Of a stretch of 64,000 nucleotides of DNA, positions 8,631-17,013 are shown piece after piece. A program made the position numbers and the translations under genes. This DNA is from Pseudomonadales bacterium. Lineage in GTDB: Bacteria > Pseudomonadota > Gammaproteobacteria > Pseudomonadales > Azotimanducaceae. Positions within the stretch are counted from its first letter, which is position 1, and every line of letters starts with the position of its first letter. Location: the NCBI GenBank assembly GCA_022825925.1, contig JAJDVW010000129.1, positions 1-64,000 on the forward strand. The letters run 5' to 3'. The notes beneath the pieces are model-generated. The model saw only the letters and a list, made by a program, of their open reading frames with translations. It was not told the DNA's origin and did no database searches.

Positions 8631-9858
8631 CGAAGTGCATTCCAGCCGCGATGATCCCGAGCAGTTCCCTCCGTGTTGCTCTGTCGAAAGGCTCGGTCAA
8701 CGTCCCTGCAAACTCCTTCAGAACGTCCGGATCTACGACGTCAGTATCGAAAAGGGGAACGATCTTGACTGAAACTGCCCAGTCAAGCACGTCTCCAGCG
8801 GCTTCATCTGTCACTTTGTCCTGCATCAGACGCAGCACGAACAGTTCCGCAGTGTCGATGATCTGTGCCGTTCCGATCGGCAAATGCGGTGCCTGTTGTC
8901 CAGGTCCGGCATAACGGACTTGCTCGACAAGGTCGAAGAGCCGGGCCACCAGCGTCACCAATGGTCCGGCTAGTCGTTCCTGGATGTCGTCTGTCGTTTG
9001 TTGGGTCTTTGAGGGATCCAACGAGGTCAACCGCTTCGCTACTCTCGCCGCCACTCTCTCCACGACGATCCGGAATTCTTGGATGGCGAGTGGGGCGGGA
9101 TCCGCCGAACTTGACCAAGCAACATTGTCTGGACGTTTGTCAGGGATGTTCACGGTTACGAATGTAAAGCGACGTCGGATCGCCTGACTGAGATTGTTCA
9201 CGAACTGGCGATCAAAGGAATTCAGCGTTGCGACAATGCGGAACCGTCGTGGAACAACGAGATTGCGGTTTCCCTCGCGCTGGTGCGGAAGCGTTATCGG
9301 CAAGGTTGAGTCGGTTCCGAGCACGGCAAACAACTCGCCAAATGCGCGGTCCATATTCGCCCGGTTCAATTCGTCTATGAGAAGCCAATCTGCTTGCGGC
9401 TCCGCTGGATCGTCGAAATGCCTCACGATGGAGTTTGCGCAGCGCACGACGCACTCCGTAAAGTACCCATTTACCGGCACAATCTCTTCTTTGCGGTCCT
9501 CATGAAGCCGAAGCTCAAGCCTGCCGATGACATCGAACACCGTCCAGTCCTCGTGCGCCGTGACCGGAAGCGTGGACACCTGAAACGCATCGCAGAGTGC
9601 CCGCGCAAGGCTTGACTTCCCGGTTCCCGGTGGTCCCTGCAGGACAACATGACCCACCTGCAAGGCTGCCGCCGCAGCCCGAAGCGTTTCGGGCGCGATC
9701 AACAAGCCTTGCGTTGCCCAGGTGAGACGTTCGCTTAAATCCGGCGGTAAGTCGATGTCGTAGTCAGCGACCTCTCGGATCCGCTCGATCTTGTCGTGAA
9801 ACTCCGTAGGCGGAATAGCTCCCTGGTCCTCCAATGTCGCCTCGTCCACATCAGGCAT
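8623..9858 (-). CDS. McrB-like AAA+ ATPase/GTPase
   Basis: A 411-residue AAA+ motor of the MoxR/McrB branch. Walker A GPPGTGKSSLARAL is at about 75-88, Walker B LLIDELNRANMDRAFGEL at about 159-176 (McrB-type DELNR), sensor TLNSFDRQF near 211-219 and the arginine-rich AIRRRF near 226-231. It lacks the N-terminal DNA-binding domain that gives classical McrB its methyl-cytosine specificity; the first 55 residues are only a short acidic leader. Start ATG at 9858 overlaps the preceding gene's stop by 8 bp (ATGCCTGA). It is expected to form a ring that loads the McrC-like nuclease, with target choice coming from another subunit. Confidence 0.88.
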   Translation of the reverse strand: MPDVDEATLEDQGAIPPTEFHDKIERIREVADYDIDLPPDLSERLTWATQGLLIAPETLRAAAAALQVGHVVLQGPPGTGKSSLARALCDAFQVSTLPVTAHEDWTVFDVIGRLELRLHEDRKEEIVPVNGYFTECVVRCANSIVRHFDDPAEPQADWLLIDELNRANMDRAFGELFAVLGTDSTLPITLPHQREGNRNLVVPRRFRIVATLNSFDRQFVNNLSQAIRRRFTFVTVNIPDKRPDNVAWSSSADPAPLAIQEFRIVVERVAARVAKRLTSLDPSKTQQTTDDIQERLAGPLVTLVARLFDLVEQVRYAGPGQQAPHLPIGTAQIIDTAELFVLRLMQDKVTDEAAGDVLDWAVSVKIVPLFDTDVVDPDVLKEFAGTLTEPFDRATRRELLGIIAAGMHFVE

Positions 9859-11056
9859 CGTCACCCCCAAAGTGAGTCTCAATTGGTTCCATATCCGTGA
9901 TCGGTCTCGCTCGACGGAGAGAGAGCCGCACCGCAGTGGGACCCACGAGATCCTTGCCCACGACAAGATAGGTCCAGTTCAAGTCCGTGGACAGAATCAG
10001 CCGGTGGCTGCGGGCAACTCGGCAAAGCGTGAGTGTATTGCCCTCCACGACTCTCTCTCGATCACCCTCGAAAATGGACTCGAAATGCTCGCCCGACTTC
10101 AGCATGAAGACGGTGTCGCCCGCAACGGCAATCGACTCTGGTGCCTTTACGGCTCCCGCACTCGCGAGGCTCGGGACCGCTGCGCCGAGATAGTCGAAGT
10201 ACGCCTGTTCCTCCGTGAACACCGGAGCAGCCGGAAGGCGATCCACGAACGTGGCGCTCACACCACAATCCGTAAGACTCGTCGTGTCCCCCAATGCGGC
10301 GGATACCAGTGGGATGTAGTGACGGTTGAAGAAATGCCTACGTCTGATCTCGTTCGGCCCGTAGTGCTCGCCTTCGTTTTCCTGCTCAAGCACGAGATGG
10401 TTCATTCCGGCGTGATTTGCGACCTGGTTTAGCGAGTTGTAGAACCCACCTGCGCGCCTATCAACGGGGAGCGGGTAATCCTCGACCCGTGAGGGATTTC
10501 TCCGCAAGTCGCGGACTGCTTCGACTGCCGCCCCGGCCATCGAAGTTGAAAACACTCGGCAGAAGATTCGCTCCAGCTCGGTCCACCAGAAGTAGTCTCC
10601 AAGATCCCGCATTGCGGAGTGAAGGAAGCGGTACGGCAACACGTCCGCATCGCTGTGTGCAGGGCTCCTGCTGCGACCTCGCGGCGGCCCTTGTAGCGGA
10701 TAGCGAAACAAAAGGTTGAGGCCGATCCAGACAAAATCTTCTCTGCTGTTCGCCTCTGCGGCATCGTAAAACTGCTTTCCGGCTGGGGTCACTGTTATGG
10801 TGTTGGAGCGGCTGATCACATAGAGCAAGCCGAACTCCTCAAACGCCGCTTTCCAACTCTCCACGGCTTGACTACCGAGTTTGCGTGGCGCCCCAGGCGA
10901 CTCCCAGTAGGCCTTGAGCGAACGATATGGTTCCTGGTCGTGCTCGTAGAATGAGCAGAACGTGGTCCACGCCTCTCTCGCGTCGGGACGGAAGGGATTC
11001 GGGTATGCGTAACTGTTGACCCTCCAGAAGTCCCCGATTTGAAAAGCCTCTGGCAT
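9851..11056 (-). CDS. Winged-helix-like protein of the McrBC/MTase operon
   Basis: A 401-residue protein that I do not recognise as a named family. Residues about 60-95 (SWKAAFEEFGLLYVISR, then NTITVTPAGKQFYDAA) read like the recognition helix and wing of a winged-helix domain of the sort common in restriction-system proteins. A central part is rich in aromatic residues (YFWWTELERIF, RRRHFFNRHYIPLV) and the C-terminal part is beta-rich. It lies 3 bp after the second MTase gene and overlaps the ATPase gene by 8 bp, so it is a core member of the operon. Because the ATPase has no specificity domain, this protein is the best candidate for target recognition. That role is an inference. Confidence 0.6.
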   Translation of the reverse strand: MPEAFQIGDFWRVNSYAYPNPFRPDAREAWTTFCSFYEHDQEPYRSLKAYWESPGAPRKLGSQAVESWKAAFEEFGLLYVISRSNTITVTPAGKQFYDAAEANSREDFVWIGLNLLFRYPLQGPPRGRSRSPAHSDADVLPYRFLHSAMRDLGDYFWWTELERIFCRVFSTSMAGAAVEAVRDLRRNPSRVEDYPLPVDRRAGGFYNSLNQVANHAGMNHLVLEQENEGEHYGPNEIRRRHFFNRHYIPLVSAALGDTTSLTDCGVSATFVDRLPAAPVFTEEQAYFDYLGAAVPSLASAGAVKAPESIAVAGDTVFMLKSGEHFESIFEGDRERVVEGNTLTLCRVARSHRLILSTDLNWTYLVVGKDLVGPTAVRLSLRRARPITDMEPIETHFGGDDA

Positions 11057-11059
11057 AAC

Positions 11060-12454
11060 TCAGTTTGCCACTTCGTCGTCGCGAAGCGTGAAATTGGGAA
11101 GCGGCAGACGGGCCGGATAGGGGCCATGCGTCTGCGTATTTCTGAGCGCAATCACCCAATCCATAGTTATGATGCCTCCCCGCCCGCCCCGCGGGAACTT
11201 CATGTAGTGTCGCCGGATGCGGTAGCCGAAAGCCTTCTCGAACGTGAGTCCCGCATCGGCGGCCAGGCGGATCATAGAGTCGTGCATGGGCAGCACGCCC
11301 TTGCGCGTCTGGCTATTACCTATCACTAGGAAGTAATAGGATCCGGGCTTCAGAATCTTCGCTGCGGAGCGAAAATGGCGAGCCATACTGTCGCAATACG
11401 CGCGCGTCGCCGCGACACGACCGGGAGTCATCTCCGCCTCGGAAATGAGATCGCTCAAGCACTGCGGAAGTGCAGGAACGGTCTTGTCCAAAGGATTCTT
11501 CGCCCCCGTCACGTTGCGGCGCATCTGATTGAACGTCTGGCGGTCTTCGACGCCCAGCAACGGTCCCAGCCAAAAATACTCCAGCATGAAGTTGTACATG
11601 TAGTCTACTGAATCAAGGTACGGCGGACTCGTTACGATCAGGTCCACAGACTGGGCCTGAAGCTGGATATCTGTCGCATCCCCTTGGATGACAATCGCCT
11701 CGGCAGACTCTCGACGAAGTGCCGCGAGCTCCTCAAGCCCCGCGAGAGCTTTTTCCAGCGCCCTGCAAAAGGCGCGTCCAACCTCCGGAGGCCGTTTCTT
11801 CAGTGTTCCAGAAACATAGGTTTTCTGTGTTTGGTCGTCAGCATTGGAGACTACTCGGAGGATCGAACTAAAAACACATAGCAGGAAAGTCAACTCCTCA
11901 GGAGAGGCGTCAAGCCCAACGGTAGACGCTAGCAACGACTGTAGATTCCCCCATGCATTTCGTGAAAACCAATGGCCGAAATTAGATATGTCTGGCATGG
12001 GCGGAACTAGCTGCGTCGCTGGTTGTTTCCAAGCACGGTCTAGCTCGTTTCTAAGCCCCTGCATTCTCCTTGGCCCTACCGGGGCCGTCTTCGCGCGCGA
12101 AATCATGCAAGCCAGCGGGTCACAATCAACTCCAATCGTTTTTCTAGAACGGAGAAGGCCCTCCACCAATGTCGTCCCTGAACCGCAAAACGGATCTAGC
12201 ACGACGTCGCCTGGTTTCGCGAACTGGTCCATCACCCAACCCGGTATCTGCGGGATGTACTTCGCCGGGAAGCGGTGCATGCCGTGTGTGAGGCCTGTCG
12301 TCTTGTTGCTCAGGCCGAGAGCGAATAGTTCGCCATTTGCGATCGCGTCGAAGGGTGGAAAGGATGGAACTTCGCGGAACAGCCGATCCCTCCCGTCGAC
12401 GAGCTGGTCGGCGGCATCTAGTCCGCCGAATAGATCGGATTGGGACGGTGCCAC
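11060..12454 (-). CDS. DNA amino-methyltransferase 2 (N4-cytosine/N6-adenine type)
   Basis: A 464-residue SAM-dependent DNA methyltransferase. The SAM-binding motif I DVVLDPFCGSGTTLVEGLL is at about 83-101 and the catalytic motif IV TSPPYLDSVDYM at about 275; the (S/T)PPY form marks exocyclic-amino methylation rather than C5-cytosine. A conserved lead-in GMHRFPAKYIPQ lies just before motif I. The GTG start at 12454 follows a CGAGGA ribosome-binding stretch and lies 23 bp after the first MTase gene. A 3-bp gap separates its stop from the next gene. It is expected to protect host DNA from the McrBC-like nuclease; the target base and site cannot be read from sequence. Confidence 0.87.
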   Translation of the reverse strand: MAPSQSDLFGGLDAADQLVDGRDRLFREVPSFPPFDAIANGELFALGLSNKTTGLTHGMHRFPAKYIPQIPGWVMDQFAKPGDVVLDPFCGSGTTLVEGLLRSRKTIGVDCDPLACMISRAKTAPVGPRRMQGLRNELDRAWKQPATQLVPPMPDISNFGHWFSRNAWGNLQSLLASTVGLDASPEELTFLLCVFSSILRVVSNADDQTQKTYVSGTLKKRPPEVGRAFCRALEKALAGLEELAALRRESAEAIVIQGDATDIQLQAQSVDLIVTSPPYLDSVDYMYNFMLEYFWLGPLLGVEDRQTFNQMRRNVTGAKNPLDKTVPALPQCLSDLISEAEMTPGRVAATRAYCDSMARHFRSAAKILKPGSYYFLVIGNSQTRKGVLPMHDSMIRLAADAGLTFEKAFGYRIRRHYMKFPRGGRGGIITMDWVIALRNTQTHGPYPARLPLPNFTLRDDEVAN

Positions 12455-12477
12455 TTAAATCCTCGGCGTCGGCTTGT

Positions 12478-13941
12478 TCACGAAAGCACCACGACGCTCT
12501 CGCGCATATTGTCTTCTAAGCTCTGCAGTCTGTTGCGTTGCTGTGGTGCAACCGTCAGATGGCGAGCTACTAGGATCTCCGCTTTCCGAAAGCCGCACTC
12601 CAACCCAAGATTCGCCAACATGACGTCCGTTGGAATGATGACGCCCGCGAATGCGGAATTGCCAACTACGATGAAGCACTTTCCGCCCGCAAGCGCGCTC
12701 CTGCAATGCTTGAGAGTAACCCGCATATCATCGAAATACCCTCGAAGCAGGTCGGGCACTCCCATCCGCCAGCTACTCGCGTCCTTATCCATTAGCGCGA
12801 TGAATCGTTCCAAATTGGCCACAGATTGGCATGAGCGATTTAGATCGGCTCCGAGATGCGACCGCAGTGATGCCTTTCGGAATCGGCCGATGGACTCGTA
12901 GGAGTCGACAAAACCACCAAACCAAAGCTCTACCTTCATCGATTCGAAGTAATCAAATCTATTGGCATAAGGTGGGCTGAAGACAATGGAGTCGAACTTT
13001 TTACCCGGCAGGAAGCGGTCCATCTCTAGGACATTTCCTTCGATTGCGATTTGATCTCGCCAGGCCCCCTTTCGCCAGAAACGGGCATCCTGGATCATCA
13101 TTCGTACGTGAGCGCAGAATGTATCGAGTGTGAATTTCCTCTGATCGCACCCGAACCGTTCTAACTGCCACTGTCCTTCGGGACGATGGATATACCCTGT
13201 CTTCAGGCGCTTCTTGTTGCGGTACTTGATTCCATTGCCTTCCTTAAAATAGCTACCGACCTTCTCGAGGATCGCGACCCACGCCAAGTGAAGGAAATCA
13301 CGGCTCTCCTTGTCGCCAGAGAAGCTTGACTCGGTCAGGGACCTAATTCGAAGCAACGTATCGAGGATTGTCGGCTCGAACACCTTCGATGCAATCGAGA
13401 GCCCGGGTATCGGCCAGCGGTTCGCTGAGTCGATGGCGGCCTCCAGGCCGTTGATGTATTGCTTGACTGCCGTGAGCTGCGTACGCGAGAGTGGGGTCAA
13501 CTTCACTTTCGCCGCAAAAATCGCCAGCGGGTTTATGTCGATGCCAGTCGAAGCGTTCCCGTTCTCTGCCGCGCCGATGAGGATGGAGCCGCAACCGCAG
13601 AATGGGTCCAATATGTTGTCGCCCAGTCCGAGCTTAGTAATCAGATTGGGAGAATAGGCTTCACGGTAGCGCAGCCACCTGTGTATCGGGGATTCCGCAT
13701 TACCCTTCCAGTTTACGAAGGAAGAGAGATCCGAGCGATCCCGGAGTGGAACGGTGTCGTTGACCTCTTGCAGAAGAGCGCTTAGCGTGCGGTGACGAAA
13801 GCCGTCGGATGTCCGCCGATTTGCGCCGTTGATGATCGGAGATCCGATAGCTCCCGCCTCGTGCGCAGGGAAACTGCGCAGAGAGGTCACTCGACGCGGC
13901 TTGACTTCACCCTGTCGCCGAGCTTGTACTAAACGTGGCAC
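12478..13941 (-). CDS. DNA amino-methyltransferase 1 (N4-cytosine/N6-adenine type)
   Basis: A 487-residue DNA methyltransferase, first large gene of the defence operon. Motif I NILDPFCGCGSILIGAAENG is near residues 108-127 and motif IV IVFSPPYANRFDYFESMK near 316-333. The insert between them (about 190 residues) is the likely target-recognition region. It is related in layout to the second MTase but the two are not close copies (different motif contexts FSPPYANRFDYF and TSPPYLDSVDYM), so they may methylate opposite strands of an asymmetric site or two different sites. GC content looks a little lower than in the backbone genes, in keeping with transfer. Confidence 0.85.
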   Translation of the reverse strand: MPRLVQARRQGEVKPRRVTSLRSFPAHEAGAIGSPIINGANRRTSDGFRHRTLSALLQEVNDTVPLRDRSDLSSFVNWKGNAESPIHRWLRYREAYSPNLITKLGLGDNILDPFCGCGSILIGAAENGNASTGIDINPLAIFAAKVKLTPLSRTQLTAVKQYINGLEAAIDSANRWPIPGLSIASKVFEPTILDTLLRIRSLTESSFSGDKESRDFLHLAWVAILEKVGSYFKEGNGIKYRNKKRLKTGYIHRPEGQWQLERFGCDQRKFTLDTFCAHVRMMIQDARFWRKGAWRDQIAIEGNVLEMDRFLPGKKFDSIVFSPPYANRFDYFESMKVELWFGGFVDSYESIGRFRKASLRSHLGADLNRSCQSVANLERFIALMDKDASSWRMGVPDLLRGYFDDMRVTLKHCRSALAGGKCFIVVGNSAFAGVIIPTDVMLANLGLECGFRKAEILVARHLTVAPQQRNRLQSLEDNMRESVVVLS

Positions 13942-14095
13942 GGTGCGTCCTCTTGGGTACAGGAGTCATCCCTGTGTCGACATGGCCTTGAGGAAGAACC
14001 CCAGGGTGTGACTGCTCTCCTATGCCGTAGACCGGTACGAAGGCGATCATGTCCGGGCTCCAGTTCAGGCGTTAGCGAGGTCAATGGGGCCTCCA

Positions 14096-14296
14096 TCAGC
14101 TCTTGTGTTTGTCAGCCAGCCGCAAGGCCAGTTCGGGCTTTCCGTGCTCGCCGTACTTGTCCAGAAAGTCGCGTATCGCCTGTCTAGTCAGCCATGATGC
14201 GGAGACGTCCATCCGCCGCGCCAGCCTCCCCAGCGCCGCGTAGTCATCGCTGTCGAGACTGATCGTCGCCCGTTTCAGGCGTCTTTTCTCCGTCAT
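14096..14296 (-). CDS. Ribbon-helix-helix (CopG/Arc-type) DNA-binding protein
   Basis: A 66-residue protein starting MTEKRRLKRATISL. The strand KRATISLDSDDYAALGRLAR followed by a helix-turn-helix pair MDVSASWLTRQAIRDFLDKY is the CopG/Arc ribbon-helix-helix pattern. The ATG at 14296 was chosen over a longer open frame because the family begins there. It is encoded on the same strand and about 150 bp upstream of the first MTase gene, so it may be the transcriptional controller of the restriction operon; it could equally be an orphan antitoxin, as no toxin gene adjoins it. Confidence 0.7.
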   Translation of the reverse strand: MTEKRRLKRATISLDSDDYAALGRLARRMDVSASWLTRQAIRDFLDKYGEHGKPELALRLADKHKS

Positions 14297-14718
14297 GACG
14301 GGAGCCCCACCTGGACCTCGAACGACTGTAAGAATATACAGGCTGCAACGATGATGCAACTTCGATAGCACAGTGACTGCGCCGCGGTGCCTTTCTCGTT
14401 CAATCGATGACCATAGCATGAGCGACTTCCGTGCCATGGCCAACCGGGGTTCGGTCCCGGATTCGTCCAGCCGGTCTCTGAGGGGGAGAGCGCGATCTTC
14501 GCCCGTCGCCCCCCGCTTCACTGGGCGCAAGGACCTAGTCCCGGACACTCCGCCCCGGCGACGTCTGTCACGAACACATTTGTCCGCAAGTCCCAGCAGC
14601 CGGTGTGTCGATCATTTCCGCCCGCTCGTCCACGGTCAGGACAGTCAACACTCCGGGCCTTCTGCTGAGCGGGGTGGTGCCACGCGCCGCTTGGGAGCGC
14701 GGAAGCTACCAGAGATGT
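14297..14718. other. Intergenic stretch before the IS66 element
   Basis: About 420 bp between the ribbon-helix-helix gene and the left end of the insertion sequence. It presumably holds the promoter of the leftward operon. I see no gene, tRNA or clear repeat in it. Confidence 0.5.
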
Positions 14719-14741
14719 GTAACCGTTCGGTCGAGCCGGTA
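14719..14741. repeat. Left terminal inverted repeat of the IS66 element
   Basis: GTAACCGTTCGGTCGAGCCG continues to GTA at 14741. It pairs with 17906-17928 apart from one central position. AGATGT immediately outside is the target-repeat candidate. Confidence 0.88.
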
Positions 14742-14772
14742 TAGGCACTGGTAACGCGTTTCGACATTCGCT

Positions 14773-17013
14773 ATGGTGGCCGCCATGGCGTATCGGGACG
14801 CGGACGACGAGCCGGCCCCGCCCGTTCCCGGCGGGGCTGCGGTGCCCGCGGCGGAGGACTGGCGGCATCTTTACGAGGAGACTCTGGAGCGGGCCGAGGC
14901 CGCCGAGGCGCGCGCGGAAGAGTTGAAGTGGGCGGCGGTAGCCGCGCGCACCGAGGCGGGAACGTACCGGGGGCTGTTCCAGACGGCGCGCCGCAAGCGG
15001 CTGGAGGCCGTGGAGCGGGCCAGGGAGGCCCGCCGCACGGCGCGGCGCGCGCGATCCCTGCAGGCCGAGGTGCGCCGTCTGCACAAGCTGCTGGCCGACG
15101 CCGGCGTCGAGTCGGGCCGCTACAGCGTCACGGGCCTGCGCCGGGAGATAGTCCGGCTGCGCCGGGAGGTGCCGCGCGCGGCGGTGCAGGCGCGCAAGAT
15201 CCGCAAGCTGCACAAGGCCAACTGGCAGCTGCGCGTCGACAAGGCGGCGCTGCGCCGGCTCCTCTACGACGCCATGCGGGGCTACCGCGAGACGCGGCGC
15301 CTGGGCGACCAGGCGGAGCGGGTCCGGGCACTGAAGGACGAGACGCTCGATCTGCGTTACGCGCTGAAGCGCTCGGAGACCTTCAGGGACAAGCTGAAGG
15401 TGCGGCTGGTCGGCGCGGTGGAGACGGCGCGGTCGCTGTCGCCCGCGGCGGCGGACGCCGACCTGCGCAAGGCGCTGCGCCGCTCGCGGCGCCACAAGGC
15501 CGCGATGACCCGGCTGTCGAGGGAGAACGCGCAACTGCGGCGCACGGTCGGCAGACTGCGGCACCGGACCGGCACGCAGGAGACGGAGATCGCCAGGCTG
15601 CGCGCGACCCGCGCGGTGCTGTCCAAGGCGTTGCACGGCCGCAGGAGCGAGATGGGCGAGCGTCCCGGCAGCGGACGGCCGCGCGGCCAGGTGCGCGGCG
15701 CCCCCGGCCACGGCCGCACGCCGCGGCCCCGGCTCGAGGAGCGCGTCGAGGAGCACCACCCGACCGCGGAGGCCCGCACATGCGGCAGCTGCGGGAAGCC
15801 CTACGCGGCGGTCGGCGCGGAGCGGTCGGCGCTGCTCGAGATCGAGGTGAAGGCGCACCGGCGCATGATCCGCCGGGGGCGCTGGCGGCGGACGTGCGAC
15901 TGCGCCTCGGCACCGGTGGAGGTCTCGGCGCCGCCGGTGCCGCGGCTGTTCCCCAACACGTCCTACGGCACCAGCGTCTGGTCGCGGGTGCTCTACGAGC
16001 GCTATGCGTGCCTGCGCCCGGTGCAGCGCGTCGCCGGATGGCTCGGCGACCAGGGGCTGCCAGTCGCGGCCGGCACGCTGGCCGATGCCGTGCCGCGCTT
16101 CGTGCCGCTGTTCGAACCGCTCGGCGCGGCGATCCTCGCGCACCAGGACGAGGCCGCGCTGCGGCACGCCGACGAGACCACCTGGCGGGTGCAGGCGCTG
16201 CGCGCGCAGGGCCGCTCCGCGCGCGCCTGGCTGTGGACCTCGGTGGGCGACGACACGGCGTACTTCCACATCGACCCGAGCCGCAGCGCCGCGGCGGCGC
16301 TGACGCTGTTCGGCGGGCTGCGGGCCGGCACGGTGCTCGTGTGCGACCGCTACAGCGCCTACAAGAAGCTGATGCGGCTGCTCGGCGGCATGGTGATCCT
16401 GCAGTTCTGCTGGGCGCACATGCGCAGGGACTTCATGCAGTGCGCCGCGGGACAGGTCGATCTCGCCGGCTGGTGCGAGGCATGGCTCGAACGGATCGCC
16501 GCGATCTACCGCCTCAACGCGGCGCGGCTGGTCTGTCACGACCCCGGCATGGAGCGCCAGAGCGCGGCGTTCGACGCGGCGCAGGAAGCGCTCGAGGCGG
16601 CGCTGGACGACGTGTTCGCACGCGCCGGGCGGGAACTGGACGGGTTGCCGGAAGACGCCCGCGAAGGCAAGGCGCTACGCTCGCTGGTGAACCACCGCGA
16701 GGGGCTGACCGTGTTCGTCGAACGCCCGCGCACGCCGATGGACAACAACCTGGCCGAACGGCTGCTGCGGGGGCCGGTGATCGGCCGGCGCCTGTCGTTC
16801 GGCTCCGACTCCGAAGCCGGCGCGAAGCTCGCGGCGCTCATGTACTCGGTGGTCGGCACCCTGAACCTGAACGGCATCGACGTGCCGCGCTGGCTCGACG
16901 CGTGGCTGGCGGCGTGCGCCGCGAACGGCGGCGAGCCGCCCGACGACCTCGCGCCGTGGCTGCCGTGGTTGATGGACGACGCGCGCCGCCGCGCACTGAC
17001 GGCGCCGGGATGA
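14773..17013 (+). CDS. IS66-family transposase (TnpC)
   Basis: A 746-residue transposase. The first 300 residues are a long Arg/Glu-rich coiled coil; a zinc-finger-like segment CGSCGKPYA is near 337 with further cysteines near 376 (CDCAS). The catalytic domain shows HADETTWRV near 465, VLVCDRYSAYKKL near 522, FCWAHMRRDF, and NNLAERLLRGPVIGRR near 658, giving the DDE triad Asp, Asp, Glu. The C-terminal segment YSVVGTLNLNGIDVPRWLDA is the IS66 C-terminal domain. The N-terminal coiled coil is longer than in typical TnpC (about 510-550 residues in total). ATG codons at 14773 and 14785 are both possible starts. It cuts and inserts the surrounding element. Confidence 0.93.
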   Translation: MVAAMAYRDADDEPAPPVPGGAAVPAAEDWRHLYEETLERAEAAEARAEELKWAAVAARTEAGTYRGLFQTARRKRLEAVERAREARRTARRARSLQAEVRRLHKLLADAGVESGRYSVTGLRREIVRLRREVPRAAVQARKIRKLHKANWQLRVDKAALRRLLYDAMRGYRETRRLGDQAERVRALKDETLDLRYALKRSETFRDKLKVRLVGAVETARSLSPAAADADLRKALRRSRRHKAAMTRLSRENAQLRRTVGRLRHRTGTQETEIARLRATRAVLSKALHGRRSEMGERPGSGRPRGQVRGAPGHGRTPRPRLEERVEEHHPTAEARTCGSCGKPYAAVGAERSALLEIEVKAHRRMIRRGRWRRTCDCASAPVEVSAPPVPRLFPNTSYGTSVWSRVLYERYACLRPVQRVAGWLGDQGLPVAAGTLADAVPRFVPLFEPLGAAILAHQDEAALRHADETTWRVQALRAQGRSARAWLWTSVGDDTAYFHIDPSRSAAAALTLFGGLRAGTVLVCDRYSAYKKLMRLLGGMVILQFCWAHMRRDFMQCAAGQVDLAGWCEAWLERIAAIYRLNAARLVCHDPGMERQSAAFDAAQEALEAALDDVFARAGRELDGLPEDAREGKALRSLVNHREGLTVFVERPRTPMDNNLAERLLRGPVIGRRLSFGSDSEAGAKLAALMYSVVGTLNLNGIDVPRWLDAWLAACAANGGEPPDDLAPWLPWLMDDARRRALTAPG

